Assembly (NCBI GenBank): GCA_013398295.1
Contig: VZSF01006858.1
Coordinates: 819 to 64,818, forward strand
From: Chionis minor
Lineage: Eukaryota; Chordata; Aves; Charadriiformes; Chionididae
Length of the DNA stretch: 64,000 bases
Reading direction: 5' to 3'
The position numbers and the translations under genes were made by a program. Numbering within the stretch: the stretch's first letter is position 1; every line of letters begins with the position of its first letter. The notes under the pieces are model-generated. The model worked only from the letters and a program-made list of their open reading frames with translations, made no database searches and was not told the origin of the DNA. Positions 1 to 11,868 of this stretch are shown piece after piece.

Positions 1-76
1 GAAAGCAACAAACAATCCGGGGGAGAGCGAGGCGAGGCCAGGCCTGTCTGTGTCCAGCTCCCTCCAAACCTTCAGC

Positions 77-102
77 CACACACACACACAACACACACAC
101 AC
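77..102. repeat. (CA)n microsatellite with one phase break
   Basis: Seven CA units (77-90) are followed by an AC run (91-102), with the phase break at 90/91. This is a simple repeat, likely length-polymorphic. Confidence 0.9.
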
Positions 103-513
103 GCAAAGTTTTGTCTTTCAATCCAGCTCAAAAACACAGAACATAACTAAACCTATAAGCTTTTTTTTTTAAAAAAAAAACAAAAAAACAAAAAGAAAAA
201 TCCAACATCCTGCCAAGAATATGCCTTGATAACAACCTTCTTTTTTTATATATCTATATATTATTATTATAACAAATGCTAAAACCTTCATTCCAAAGTT
301 TAATATTGGTTCCATTGCCACCACTTAGTGGATGTTTGGCTTAGAACAATTCTTTTTTTTTGTCGTTGCTTTATTTGGAAGCACTCAACTGAGTTCAGTT
401 TGTAATTGTTGGAGAATAACTGCTGATTTCTTTTTTTTAATTTTTTTTTAGCTGTTTGAGTTGATTGCATGAATGAGTCACTGCACACAACTCAATATGA
501 AACTATTTAACTT

Positions 514-558
514 ATTTATTATCTTGTGAAAAGTANATTTATTATCTTGTGAAAAGTA
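514..558. repeat. 22-bp direct duplication separated by a single N
   Basis: Bases 514-535 and 537-558 are identical 22-mers (beginning ATTTATTATC, ending AAAAGTA), with one ambiguous base at 536 between them. A duplicate exactly flanking an N is typical of two contig ends that overlap but were joined without being merged. A true tandem duplication is possible but less likely. Confidence 0.85.
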
Positions 559-1416
559 TACATTGGTAATTTGTTCATACTGTATTTATCGGGTATGATG
601 AAAAGCAATAGATATATATTCTTTTATTATGTTTAAATTATGATTGCCATTATTAATCGGCGAAATGTGGAGTGTGTTCTTTTCACAGTAATATATGCCT
701 TTTTGTAACTTCACTTGGTTATTTTATTGTAAATGAGTAAAATTCTTAATTTAAGAGATTGTATGTAATATTTATTTCATTAATTTCTTTCCTTGTTTAC
801 GTAAATCTGAAAGATTGCATGGTTTCTTTATAGAAATCGGTCTCGATGCTGTGGAAGTAGTTTGAGGAATTTTTATGGTTTTTTTTTTTTTTAGAATGTA
901 AATGTTTGTAGCCCGTCCGAGTTGAAAAATAAGAAGAGAAAACCAACAAAAAAAAAAAAGACTGACTTACCAATCAGACTTCGAAGTGGCAAATCTAATT
1001 CAGACTTGTTTAAAGTAACCAAAAAGTATTTTTCGTTGCCTAACTCCACCAATCACACTGTGATATAGTCTCAAAAGTATGTAGCAATAATTGGGGGTCC
1101 CAGTATTATGTCTCACAGTGCCTTCTTGAGGGTCCATGCTTGCCTTAAATATCTCTCAACCAAATAAGTATTTTTCTTAATGCTTGAGATAATTTGAATG
1201 TAGGGATGGGTTTTAACTACAGAGCAAAATTTTGCCACTCTTTATTTTATAAGAATGGAGGCCATCTTTGGATCTGAAACTTTATACAATATATGAACAT
1301 ATCTTGTTTAATTGAATTCCAAAACTTGTAATATTTTTTTTTCCTTATGTAGAAAGGCGGGAGTTTTCCAAAACTTTCCTGGACGGTGGATGAATGAGCA
1401 GTAGCTTAGTTTTGTT

Positions 1417-1424
1417 TGTACATA
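1417..1424 (+). promoter_or_regulatory. Pumilio-type response element TGTACATA
   Basis: This is a perfect match to the TGTANATA consensus bound by PUF proteins in 3' UTRs, about 170 bases upstream of the AATAAA. It is functional only if the region is transcribed on the plus strand. Confidence 0.35.
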
Positions 1425-1593
1425 GGTACAGATTGAGCACTATGTACTCTTTTGGACTACTTTAACAGAAGTATGTTTTGAATGTAACTAAAGGATAAGT
1501 CAACTTGAGTTGTAATATATTTTTCGGGAGTCAGTTCACTACAAATTGTGTGAGACTGTAAACTTTGTACTGTAAATGTTTTGTAGTTCTCCC

Positions 1594-1599
1594 AATAAA
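1594..1599 (+). terminator. Canonical polyadenylation signal AATAAA
   Basis: AATAAA is followed by a T-run and, about 15 bases on, an A-run (from about 1615) at a suitable cleavage distance. It is the best candidate for the end of the putative 3' UTR. A second AATAAA lies at 2379-2384 and could serve as a distal site. Confidence 0.5.
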
Positions 1600-1615
1600 A
1601 TTTTTTTGGAGAAGA

Positions 1616-4485
1616 AAAAAAAAACCTTTCAAACTGTTGAAGCCCTGTCTGCCAGGCAGAGAGTATTTCTTGCTGAACACCCCAACCCTCCCCCCAATCA
1701 CAAATATGTCTAGCTACAGATTAACCAGTTTGCACCGCAGGTCCAGTCCACTCCTGCAGCAATCACTGGTCAGCGGCCAAAGCTAATAAATGCTTCCAGA
1801 AGGTTCAGGAGTATTAGTGTTAGTAGTGTACTGTATCCTGCCTGTTTTTTTTTTTTTTTAAAAAAAGGAAAAAAAAAAGGGTGAAGGATCAAACCTTTGC
1901 TGCTTGTAGCTTAACAGCTGGAGTGGAAAAATCTAGTAATGGCATTTATCAATTGCATCGCTTTTGGGAGGCATGAGGGTGCCATTAGCCTTCCCAGCTG
2001 GTTTGGGGTAAGGAGGAAATGGCAGTTTGGGTAATAAAAAGGCATAATTAAGGTTTACCCTTTGTCCCAAAAGCTTTGTTCCTCTTCACTCGCAGGAATG
2101 CGGACTTCTGCCTCAACGCTCCCATCACCCAGCCGAGGGCATATCGGTGTTAATCAGGCTAGCATTAAATGTGTTAATCAGTTTTCAGGGCTTGGGTTTT
2201 AGACAAATTACTTTTCTGAGGGTATATTTATATAACAAAATACTTGGCGGCCTGGGGACTGTGTTCATTAATAGTGGAGGAATTTTGGCTAATAACTCCA
2301 CAGTTTGGTCCCTTATTCCAAATCGGTCCCTTAAAGTTGTGATTTCTGCTGGTTTCTATGTTCTTTTGTCATACTAATAATAAATGTTGTTAACATTATG
2401 GCATCTCTGCGCTGCCTGGACTGCCACAGTACTTTCTATAAATACAAGGTAGAATGTAATACCCCTGCCATATGTTTGTGTAACAAACCTTGGACTGACT
2501 CTCAGTTTAAAATTAAAACAAACGTAAGCAATGTATGACAACGCAGCCCAGCTACAGCAATCGGCCCTTATTTTTTACAGCTCGGCCTGACGTTTTGGCT
2601 TGGAATTGATCCCTTCGAATCCTCAACTAATTTCTGAATAAGCTGCTTTTTGGCGCTGCCCGCACAGAGCACCGCCGGGTCCTTCCCCGGGCATCCCTGG
2701 TGCAGATCCCATGGCTGCGAGGAGGAGGCGTCTGCCAGTATTTTGCAGGGACAGAGAGTAGCTGTTGGTTTGACATGCGCCTAAGCTGGTGTCTTAGCTC
2801 AATTCTGGGATTTTTGAAGCCAATTGTCAAAGTAAAACTGCATTAATTAGGAGTGCACGTCTCATTTAGTTCCTGGTTTTCTTTCTTCCCTAGGTATGTT
2901 TTTCGCTTCTCTCCCTTGCTCACCTCTTCCCCCGAGCCTGCCTTTTTCTTGCCGCAGTAGATAAGGACCGTATTTATTGCTATATTTCACTTATCTAGGA
3001 CAGCTGTACTCCATCAGCGCAGTACTTTCATCTTCCCTGCCGTTGAACAGGATCTCGCTGAGCGTGCCGGGGTTGGCTTTGGCGTCTCCTGGCTGGAGGA
3101 AGAACCCTGGAAGCTTTCGTTTCACGGCAGCTGCCCCACGTGAAGCGCAACCGGGCTGGTGTCAACGCCAGCGTTAATTCTGCGTTGGAAAGGCTGCCGG
3201 GACGGGATGGGTGGCAGCCCACGGGTGTCTCCTAGCAGGACAGTGGCGTGCCGGTGTGTGGGGAGAGCGGGGCCTGAGCCGCCCTCTGCCCTGCTCCAAG
3301 CGAGCCACGCTCTGAGGCCGCCCGTCCTGCGCCCTGTTTTATTTGCACCTCTGCAAAACGGTACCGCAAAACAATCTGCTGCAGCCTTATGTGCCGCTGC
3401 TCGGAAAATGGGAAGTCCTTGAACTGGGAAGATAAAAGTGTCTGTTTCTTGTGCTGCACAATCAAGTGTTAACCTTTAAACCGGTGACTTACGTTGTTGA
3501 TTTAAGCAAATGTTCTCTTGCTTTCATTTCAAAATTCCGCAAAGCATGTAGAGCTGGTCAGGCCATTCAGAAATTTCCTGCTACCTTGCAATAAATCGAT
3601 AAACTCTGCATAAAAATAAACTGTTTTTCTTCAAGAGCTTTGGGTTGAGAAGGAACTCGAAGGCCTCTGCTATTGCCCTTTAGAGATGCGATATTTTTCT
3701 TAATAGCTGGGACACTTTACGTGATGGAGGATATGGAAAATGGGGATTTTACTCATTATTGGTTAGTACTGAGTCTTGCGTGCTTGCTCCGGTTGATAAA
3801 CAAACTGCAGCAAAGATGTAAGTTTGTAGCAATAGCTGTAATGGTATAGATCTTGAAATAGGAATTGATTTAATGAGGCTTGGTATGATCCTTGGGGGTT
3901 TTCAAATGTATCGAATCAGCTGTTTTGATGTTTACTCCCGAGTCCTCTCATTTTCTTGGGGCCTGTTTATTTGTTCCACTTTTCTCCCTTTGCCTTGTTT
4001 GGGTAGAGCGGGTGTGCCGGAACTCCGGTGCTTTTGCTTTCTCTGGGCTTCAGGGTTTGCCGCCTCACCCAACTTAATACAGAAATTAAACCCGAATCAG
4101 CACACAGCTGAACAGATTGCGCGCCACCGAAAATACCCCCAGCGGCACGCCACAAAGCACAGGCATGCCGCACTTCGCTTCGTGCATCGTGGTCCAAGCA
4201 TGAGCTGATTTCGCTGTACCCCCAGATTTACTTCCAGTTCAAGTGTAGAGGCTGGAATTACAGCCCAGTCTGTGTCGCTGTGGAAGTGACCGTGGAGGAG
4301 CTGGTGGGCTGCCGGCTCCTCTCTCGCTGTACTGCTGAAGGCAGAAGGCAGCAAGCCCGTACGTACCTCAGTGGCTAAATAGATAGGCAGGGAATGAGCC
4401 CTTTTCCAGATTATCACCTAAATGTCCCATGCAACTCTTACGTTATGTTGAAAAAGAAATTATTGCCCTCCTTCCATGTTGTGCC
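1616..4485. other. Non-coding flank, no gene recognised
   Basis: It holds T- and A-runs near 1846-1880 and a second AATAAA at 2379-2384 that might mark a distal polyadenylation site. The stretch at about 3020-3440 is GC- and CpG-richer. Open frames in that GC-rich part overlap on both strands and match no family I know, so I do not call genes. Confidence 0.6.
3020..3440. other. GC-rich, CpG-enriched segment
   Basis: CpG dinucleotides are visibly denser here than in the surrounding sequence (for example 3040-3240), over about 400 bases. It could be a weak CpG island or simply a local GC peak. No TATA box or initiator was evident, and I did not compute an observed/expected CpG ratio. Confidence 0.3.
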
Positions 4486-4530
4486 CCCATCCCATCCCAT
4501 CCCATCCCATCCCATCCCATCCCATCCCAT
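4486..4530. repeat. (CCCAT)9 pentanucleotide microsatellite
   Basis: There are nine perfect CCCAT units. The minus strand reads ATGGG repeated, giving nine GGG tracts with two-base loops, a pattern well able to form a G-quadruplex. It is not the vertebrate telomere repeat (TTAGGG). Confidence 0.97.
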
Positions 4531-7500
4531 CCTTAGACGTGCAGCTTGGATTTCTTTTTTTTTTTTTAAAGGGGGCACCTGACGTCAGTTTCAAAGAATG
4601 CTCAAGATTTCATTTTTGTTTATGATCAAGGTGTACTTTAATTTTTTTATTTTGCTAGTATAGCATGAAAGCTAAGGGACTTTTACTATACATTTTTAAT
4701 TGTGTGATCTGTCTTTTCTTGTTGACCTTGAGTGTGACTCTTACTTGACGGAGCTTCAGGCGGTGGTGCTCTGTCATTGATAGGATAGGACATTTCAGGT
4801 TTTGTCTGCTGAGCCTAGAGACTTTGGTAGCACATTAGCTCTGGAAATTGAAACTTCGCTTTCTGACCCTGCAGCTTAAACTCACGTTCCTCAGTGGTTT
4901 GAGGGGAAGGCACGGGGCTTCCCACTTCATTGCATCTAAAGTAAAGTTACATCGTCCCTTCTGCCAACCCCGCAGCTGGTTGGTGCCTGCCCAGAGAGGG
5001 GCAGGAATATCCTGAATGACCACAGCCAGACCTGTTAGTGCTCATCTGCTAAAGAAGTAAGAGAAGGGTTGGGATGAAAATGATACGCTCCAGGTGATGT
5101 AGTTGGTTGCCTCCACCAGGAGAGAGCGGTTTCTCCACTCTGCTCCTCCCTGGCCCTTTCCGACCCACTCCCTGAGCCGGTTCGGGTCGCTGATCCGGCA
5201 GAGCATCCCGGCACCCTGCTCGCCGCTTGGACCACGTGGCTGGGGGTGGGAGCTTGGCCCACTGCCACCAAGAAGTCTGCTCGCCCCCAGCCAGCTCTGG
5301 CACTCGCCACATCTGGCTGAGGGTTGATGCATTTTATTAATCAGGCAGAAAGGAAAAAAAGTGGTATTTTCTGTTGGGGTAGAGTTGAAACAGGCCAGTA
5401 AGGAGTCTGCCAAGTTTCAGAGCTGGTGCGAGGGAGGAGGAGGAGGTAGAGTCCCGCATCCAGAAGATGAGGCAGGAGTGTCGGGGTAGAGGACAAGGGA
5501 CCTACCCAGCCGGGCGCTAGACTGGCTTATCCCTCCTGTGTGGACTTTGCTCAGTTTGAGGAAACACCGTTTCCTCCACAGTTCCTTGGGAAATTCTTGG
5601 TATGCCCGTTTTAAATCTGCTTTTCTGTATCGGTGATTATAAATGACTCACATGGACCTTGAGTATTTCTTGTGCCGTTTGAAAAGATACTGACATGTAA
5701 GGGAAGGATCAAATCAAAATAGGGCTTGATGAGTGTATCCCGGAGTCGTTATTTTGCCTGGTTTACTGGAAATCAAGTAATGGTGTGGCAAAGCTCTGCA
5801 TCCTCTGAGAAGTTCTGAATGTGAAAGGAAACTTGTTGTCAGCTGGCGTAGATTTAGCAGGCTGTGTCATTTTTGCAGCATATGTACTGAAGAATGTTGG
5901 TTTACATGTCTAATCCTTTGTTAACATTAAGAATTTAACGTTGGAAGAGGAGGTTGGAGGAATGAGATTCCTCCCTTGAGGTCTAGAGGACCTTGTCTCT
6001 AAGAATAATTTTTTTTTCTCAAAGCTTAGTCAAACAGATACGAGTCATTTCATCTCTCCTTTCAAAGAGGTATAATGGATATGTTAATAGAGGCATTTTG
6101 GGGTGAACCCCCCCAAAACTGGCATTCCTGAGGAAAGCAGGCAAAATTACCCTGACAAATCTCTCTGTTGCTGAAGAGGGATAGATGACATCTGCTGAGT
6201 AATTCCTATTCTGTACACCATCTGAGAAGGAAATGCAGGGTAATTTAAACCCCCTTTTTTCTACCATGGTTAATAACATAAACAGGGAGCTGGATATGCT
6301 GAAATCTAAATACAAGGGTCCTATATATCAATGGATTATTACCTTATCTTTTCTGAATGACGTTCACTTGAATACCTGGAATCATAATAGCTACTCAAGA
6401 TAAGAAATAGAGGGAAATTCAATAATGGTGAGAGGCCTGGTAACTTATAAGATCTCGATTAGCCTTCAGCTGCGCCTAAATGTTGGAAAACGATTCCCTG
6501 TACTGTATGCTGAATAGCGGTATGAAAACCGTTCCCTCCTTGCAGAGAAGCACTAACAACGGGGTTTTGTGATTATTAAGGCTTTCTTGTATCCACGTAT
6601 ATATGTGAACCTTCTGCCTCTTCCACGGAGGACCATTTTTCACCTTAATTTTTAATTACTTTAAAATTCCAGCTTTGCTGGCAGTGGATGGTAGGTAGCT
6701 CTGCCCCCTGCAGCGGTCTCAGAGCTCTTGCTGGCTGGGGGCGGGGGGGCACATGCAGCTCCGAATCTCCTCGATACTGTCAAACCTGAAATTAGACTTT
6801 CTCTTCATAGTAGAGGCCATAATCCAGCTGATGACGTTGGCCGGTGGTTTCCTCTTCCCACGGGTGAGTGAGCACGGAGAAGGAATACGAGAGAGGAGGA
6901 CTCCGACCCCTCCAGCCACCCACCCTGGGAGGGTCCGAGAGCTGGTCCGACCCCGCGCTGCTGGGGCGGAAGCGGTGGATGTACGTTAAAGGGAAGGCCA
7001 GGATGTCTCCTTTGGAGCAGCAGAGCCCGTCCCGGGTCAGTTTGCGCCTGTCCCGTGCCTGCACCTGCATGGGGGCAAATTGTCTCTTCGTGCCGGTGGC
7101 GTTTGGCTGTGCCGACGGGGAGGGCTGGGCACCTGCGTGCGTGCTGCTGCGTCCGCAGGGCTGAACAGCACGCTGTAAATCTTAGGAGATGAATTCAGCG
7201 TTAACAAATGCTTTTTTTTTTAAAGGTCAGCTTAGACGAGGAATGCGGGGATTTGCCAACCCAAATGAGCGGTACCTCTAAAAAGACAGGAATTTGTTTT
7301 CTGCTAGATTGGTGGCTCCGATCTGGGCTCGTCCCATGGCCTCGCGGTTTTAGAACAAAAGCGGGAGCGAGGGCAGGAGTATGTGAGTAACGTGAGGCTC
7401 CGGCCTCCGCCTTCAGCATCGGTGCAACTTTATTTTGCCTTGAACTGCCTGCGAAACCGCAGCCGAAGTTATGTTCTGCGGGAATTTTCTGCATATGCTG

Positions 7501-10500
7501 TTGAAATCCCAGAATGTATCAAATGATGTCCAGGGGACAGGGGGAGGCAAAGCCTCATGCAGCAAACTGTGTTGAGCTTTCTAGAGCTAAACCTGAACAT
7601 TCTGCTTCTGTTTGGCTGTTGTGGGTTTGGGGAAGCACAGCTGGGAAGACTGAGGACATGACGCCGGGGAAGGGGAAGTTCGGAAGCCTGGAAAAGCCGT
7701 CTCCTCTGGAAGTAGTGCGGAGCTCTGGGCTAGTGTCAGCACAAACACCAAGTCACAACCTCTCCTGGCTACTCAAAATATTTCCTATGGAAACTTGCAT
7801 CTTAAAATAAAATTCAATAGGGATTTTAGAATTCATGGCACACGAGTTAATGCTGTTTGCTGCAAGAGCATTACAAAGCAAGTAATAAGCGTCGCGTTTT
7901 ATGGGGTACATCTCCATCTGCAAATATAGGGCAAGGCAAAATGCAAGGCCGTCATTTAATGGCTGTCACACTCGCAGCAGATGCTTTTTGATGACTGTGA
8001 ACAAAGTGTGGGGCCAGTGAATATTTCCGATAATACAACTCTTCAACTTTCACAAATGAAATGAGCAATCCTAAGAAGCTGAAGGTATGATACACCTGAA
8101 ATCTCCAGCTCTGCCAAAGAAGATGACAGCATGTCATTAAAATGTTTCGCTCCATCTTCCCATTCAATAGTAGATATGGGGCGCATGATCAGGGACAACT
8201 GTGGATTGGGTTGGTATGACTGTCCCAAAAGTTCAGCATCTGGGAAGTTAGTGGAAATAATCCTTATTCACAAAGTAATAGCAGAAATGCAACTTCACTG
8301 GTGAGTACAATCTCCTGTTGCAACACTAACGGTGAGAGATTTAGAAAGGGATTCTTTCAAATGACTGGGAAATACTAGCTCTCAAAGAGGTAACGTGAAA
8401 ATCATAGACCTAACATCAAAATACAATGAGGCAATACTGCATTTCTGCTCCAGGGAGAAGTCACTTGTAGCTTAATATAGAGTAGGTGCTCTTACACTGG
8501 TAGGAACATACAAAATGTGATAATTATTAAAAAAATAAAAACCCCAGTTAGTGACAGCAAATATGGACAGTTTATCCAAGATTTACAGATTTACTTCTTA
8601 AAATGGATGTTACCAAAACCTTCCGGAACACTGTAATATCTGCATGTTTTACATCCTGAGAAACAGTGTTCAGGTGTGTGTTATTGTACCCTCAGGAAGC
8701 TCTTGCTCTCACAGAGGTACAGCCTGGGGTGAGGGGAACTGCAGCCCTTGCCTAAGAGCGGTGGCAGGCAGCAGAATGGGTCTGTGCTCCCAGTTTGCTT
8801 TCACCACCTGAAACTGGGAAGAGTTTCACTCACAGTATCACGAGGATCTAATCTGGAGGAGACCCTTTTGAGACAGTAGAGCCAAGAGGGGCAGGATCCT
8901 GCTCAGTCCCTTGCAGGAGATGTACGAGTGTTACTTGAACGTACCAGAGACATATTTGCTCCTGGTTTTTCCAATTTTGTTTTATTCAGATGCTATTTAG
9001 CATCGCAGAGACTGCTCTTGCAGTCACTAACATGGAAAATCTTATACCAATACTTAATATTTTATTATAAATTCCCTCAGTTGTTTAACAGGGGCTCTGG
9101 GAACTCATTTGGCCATAGTTTTTACCATGATGTGTAGCAGGAGTCCCCAATGAGCATCTTAAAGCCTGGAATAGCTGGTAACGTGCCAGGTGCAGGTGGC
9201 TGTCCTGCCTACCCCCTGCCCGAAAACAAGGGGCCGTTGGTGCCAGGTGTGATGTTCCCCTTGTGTCCAGCTGTTTCCTGGGCTGCAATTTGGTATCTAA
9301 GCAGGGGCAGGTGTATTGAGAAAACACACTAAAAAACTTGGACGAGGTGAAGTTCTTGGTCCTCTGCTAATGGAGGAGATGTGAAGGGAGAAGGACCAGC
9401 ATGGGTTTCTTTGCTTTTTTGTTAAATAGCACTTCATAACATGGAGTGCTTTCACGTTCCCACTCCAAAAATTGATTGCAAAGAGCAATTGTTCAAGCAG
9501 CGTGGAATTCATGGACAAGGAGCAGATAGTGTTATCCAGATGGAAAAGCAAATGCTAAGTGTCCTGGAAAAGTTTCCTTCAAGTTACAGGAAATGTACTT
9601 TGTGTAACTCCAAAACTGATAGCAGAAAAGGAAAAAGAAGGAGGGTGAAAAATCAGTCAGTTAGGATTATTGACATAGAAAAAGGCAGAACTTAATATTT
9701 CACGATTGTGCCAGTGTTACACAAGCAAAGAGGAGCATCTTGTAAGTTAGAAACCACAGCATGTAAGTAGCCTTGTTGCCTTAGCTGTGTGGAGAAAAGT
9801 AAAAGAAATTGTAAATACTGTTGTATGCAACTTCCCCTTCTACTGCATCCAACATAAAAGAAATAATTCACTAAAGCATTCAATATCCCACAACATCTTA
9901 GTATAGTTAGCTTTTATAATGCAAACAACCCATCATTTTATAAGCTAAACAATTCCCAGGGACTAAAGTGTTCCAACAGAACCCAGTGTCACTGAATTCA
10001 TTTGTCCTGAGTTGTCTCAATGAGCCCAATTAAGCCCAGGTGTGAATACTTGTGCTTCAAAATGACTTGCAGAGAGACCTAGCAACCTTTTTGAGTTTTG
10101 GGTGAAAGGAAGGTCAGGGTCTTCCTGAAACCTGCTCTGTAGCCCGAGTGTTTGTGTAGAGTCCTCTGTCTATGAGCCCTAGGCACTGCTATGCTATGAC
10201 TTTCAGCAAAATATGTAAGTATGTGATTTCTTAGCACTTCTTTTTTTAAGGATTTTTATGAGTTCTGAAGAAGGGAAGTTTTGGGGGGGTTGAACAATTC
10301 TTTGTAATAATTGGGATGAGTGTGGAGTTTGGGGGAACGTTGGTGCCCATAATGATGGAGTGCTCTTATCTCACCTTCAATGTTTCATAATGTCAGCTAT
10401 ACACTTGGGTTCTGCTGTGGAAGACAGGGAGTGACTGAAGCTGTACTGTAGTGATGGATTTGAGTTTACAGGAAAGCTTTCTCCCTCAGCCTGAAGCCCT

Positions 10501-11824
10501 CTTGTAAAGGGCTCTCTGCTTTTACTCAGCACGAGAGGTATGCAGCTGGTATTTGGAGAGGGCTAAGAAAAGTAAGAAAGAGAAATCCTAATTTATTTGG
10601 TAAATATCATGACACCTGATAAACATAATTGCTTCAGTGAAATGAGAGAAAAAAACTGCTTTCAAAGAGTGAGCTTTTCAGGGTAGAGCTAGGAGTTGTG
10701 TTGAAGTCTCAAGTATGCTGCTGGTACTACCCTGCTGAGAGAGCTGAAACCTTTGAAGCTAAGCCTTTCTGCCCTCCAGTGTGGCTGACTTTTCTAAAAT
10801 GAAATTAATTTCTAGTTTCCCATGTACCTGGATGGGAGGGGTCTGGGGTGGGCTGCGGTGGTTTGGGAACTGGAAGATTCTGAAAATCCTTGGGAAATAT
10901 AATTCTTGTGAGTTTTGTGTTGGTTGATTGTTGGGTTTTGTTGTTGTTTTGGGGGTTTTTTTAAATTTTTTCCAATCAAATTTTCTAACCATGCAAAAGG
11001 CTGGATAAGGAGTAAACTTTTGTCTGAGGCAAACCTCTGATTTTGCATTGCTTAGCTCTCCCTGTCTGCCTAAGGCTATGAATGCTGCCTGCCTGTGCTG
11101 TCCATCCTTGTCCACGATAGTTGCTGTCTGTCTCTATAGCTGTTAACGCTAGATCTTGTTCTCCTGGTAGTGGTACCTTCTTCTCCACCTATGCTGGAGC
11201 TCCTATTTATCTGTTGTGTAATCAGACTGTTTAGATAATCTCTCTCTGAATATGAGGTGGAGAAGAAAGGTAATTTGTAATTAAAAATAATAAATTCACT
11301 TAAGCAGGCAAACTCCATAGCTGAGTTTGTCCCTCCCGCCCACTCCAGTTTAGTAGCATCCCTGTGACACTACCTGCATCCAGAGATTGTCAGTCCTGGA
11401 AAAACACCAGCCCTACCTAGTTGTCGTCCCATTCTGGACTGTGCTGGTGGCAGCTTGGGAAGCCGTAACTACTTCTGGAGGGCAGAAGAAATTTCTAGGA
11501 AGAAATACTCTGTTCTGCAGGTGTTGTGTCAAGCTGGTAGCACCAAAGCAGAAAGCGATATGGAGAAATGTGCATCATCCCCTCTCTTGCAGGCAGCCCA
11601 TCTCCCACTAGGTAGTACAGCCTCTGGCTGCTGCTTCTCCTGGCTTGCCACCACTCTTAGGTGGTTTTCCTCCAGCCAAGTGCACAGCCTGCCAGTATCC
11701 TTGGGTCCTGCACCCTAAAGTTGTCCCTTGCTGGCTGGTTTCCTTCACTCACGTGTGCCAGGATGCTCTGTTCCTGCATGTTATTGTTGTCTTGCCAATG
11801 CTGAGGCAGGCATTAATTGTATCT
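4531..11824. other. Unique non-coding sequence, no gene recognised
   Basis: This is mixed-composition DNA with GC-richer patches at about 5100-5330 and 6720-7170 and AT-rich sequence elsewhere. I see no recognisable coding exon, RNA gene or clear mobile element. A possible cryptic exon at 6750-6866 is listed under findings. Confidence 0.6.
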
Positions 11825-11868
11825 TCAAGTGGATGATCAGCAAATTCAGTGGTCCTTTCCAATCCATT
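11825..11868 (+). mobile_element. Possible short relic of a CR1 3' end
   Basis: The words TGGATGATC and GGTCCTTTCCAATCC occur in the order and approximate spacing of the CR1 3' terminus (compare GATGATC then GGTCCCTTCCAACC at 22355-22380). The match is short and diverged and there is no terminal repeat tail, so it may be coincidence. Confidence 0.3.

Larger units (their letters stand above)
1..1615 (+). other. Probable 3' UTR / terminal exon end of an unidentified gene
   Basis: The sequence is AT-rich and broken by poly-T and poly-A runs, with several ATTTA-type AU-rich motifs (for example around 765-785). It has a perfect Pumilio-type TGTACATA at 1417-1424 and ends in a canonical AATAAA at 1594-1599, with an A-run starting about 15 bases later. 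These are the usual marks of a long vertebrate 3' UTR on the plus strand. All three plus frames are free of stops for roughly the first 130 bases, so a last coding stretch at the very left edge cannot be excluded, but the CA repeat at 77-102 makes it unlikely. I do not recognise the gene. An unusually AT-rich intergenic region with a chance AATAAA is the alternative. Confidence is moderate for a 3' UTR and nil for identity. Confidence 0.5.

Noticed and set aside
4486..4530. Interstitial telomere repeat
   Set aside because: The unit is CCCAT (ATGGG), not TTAGGG/CCCTAA.
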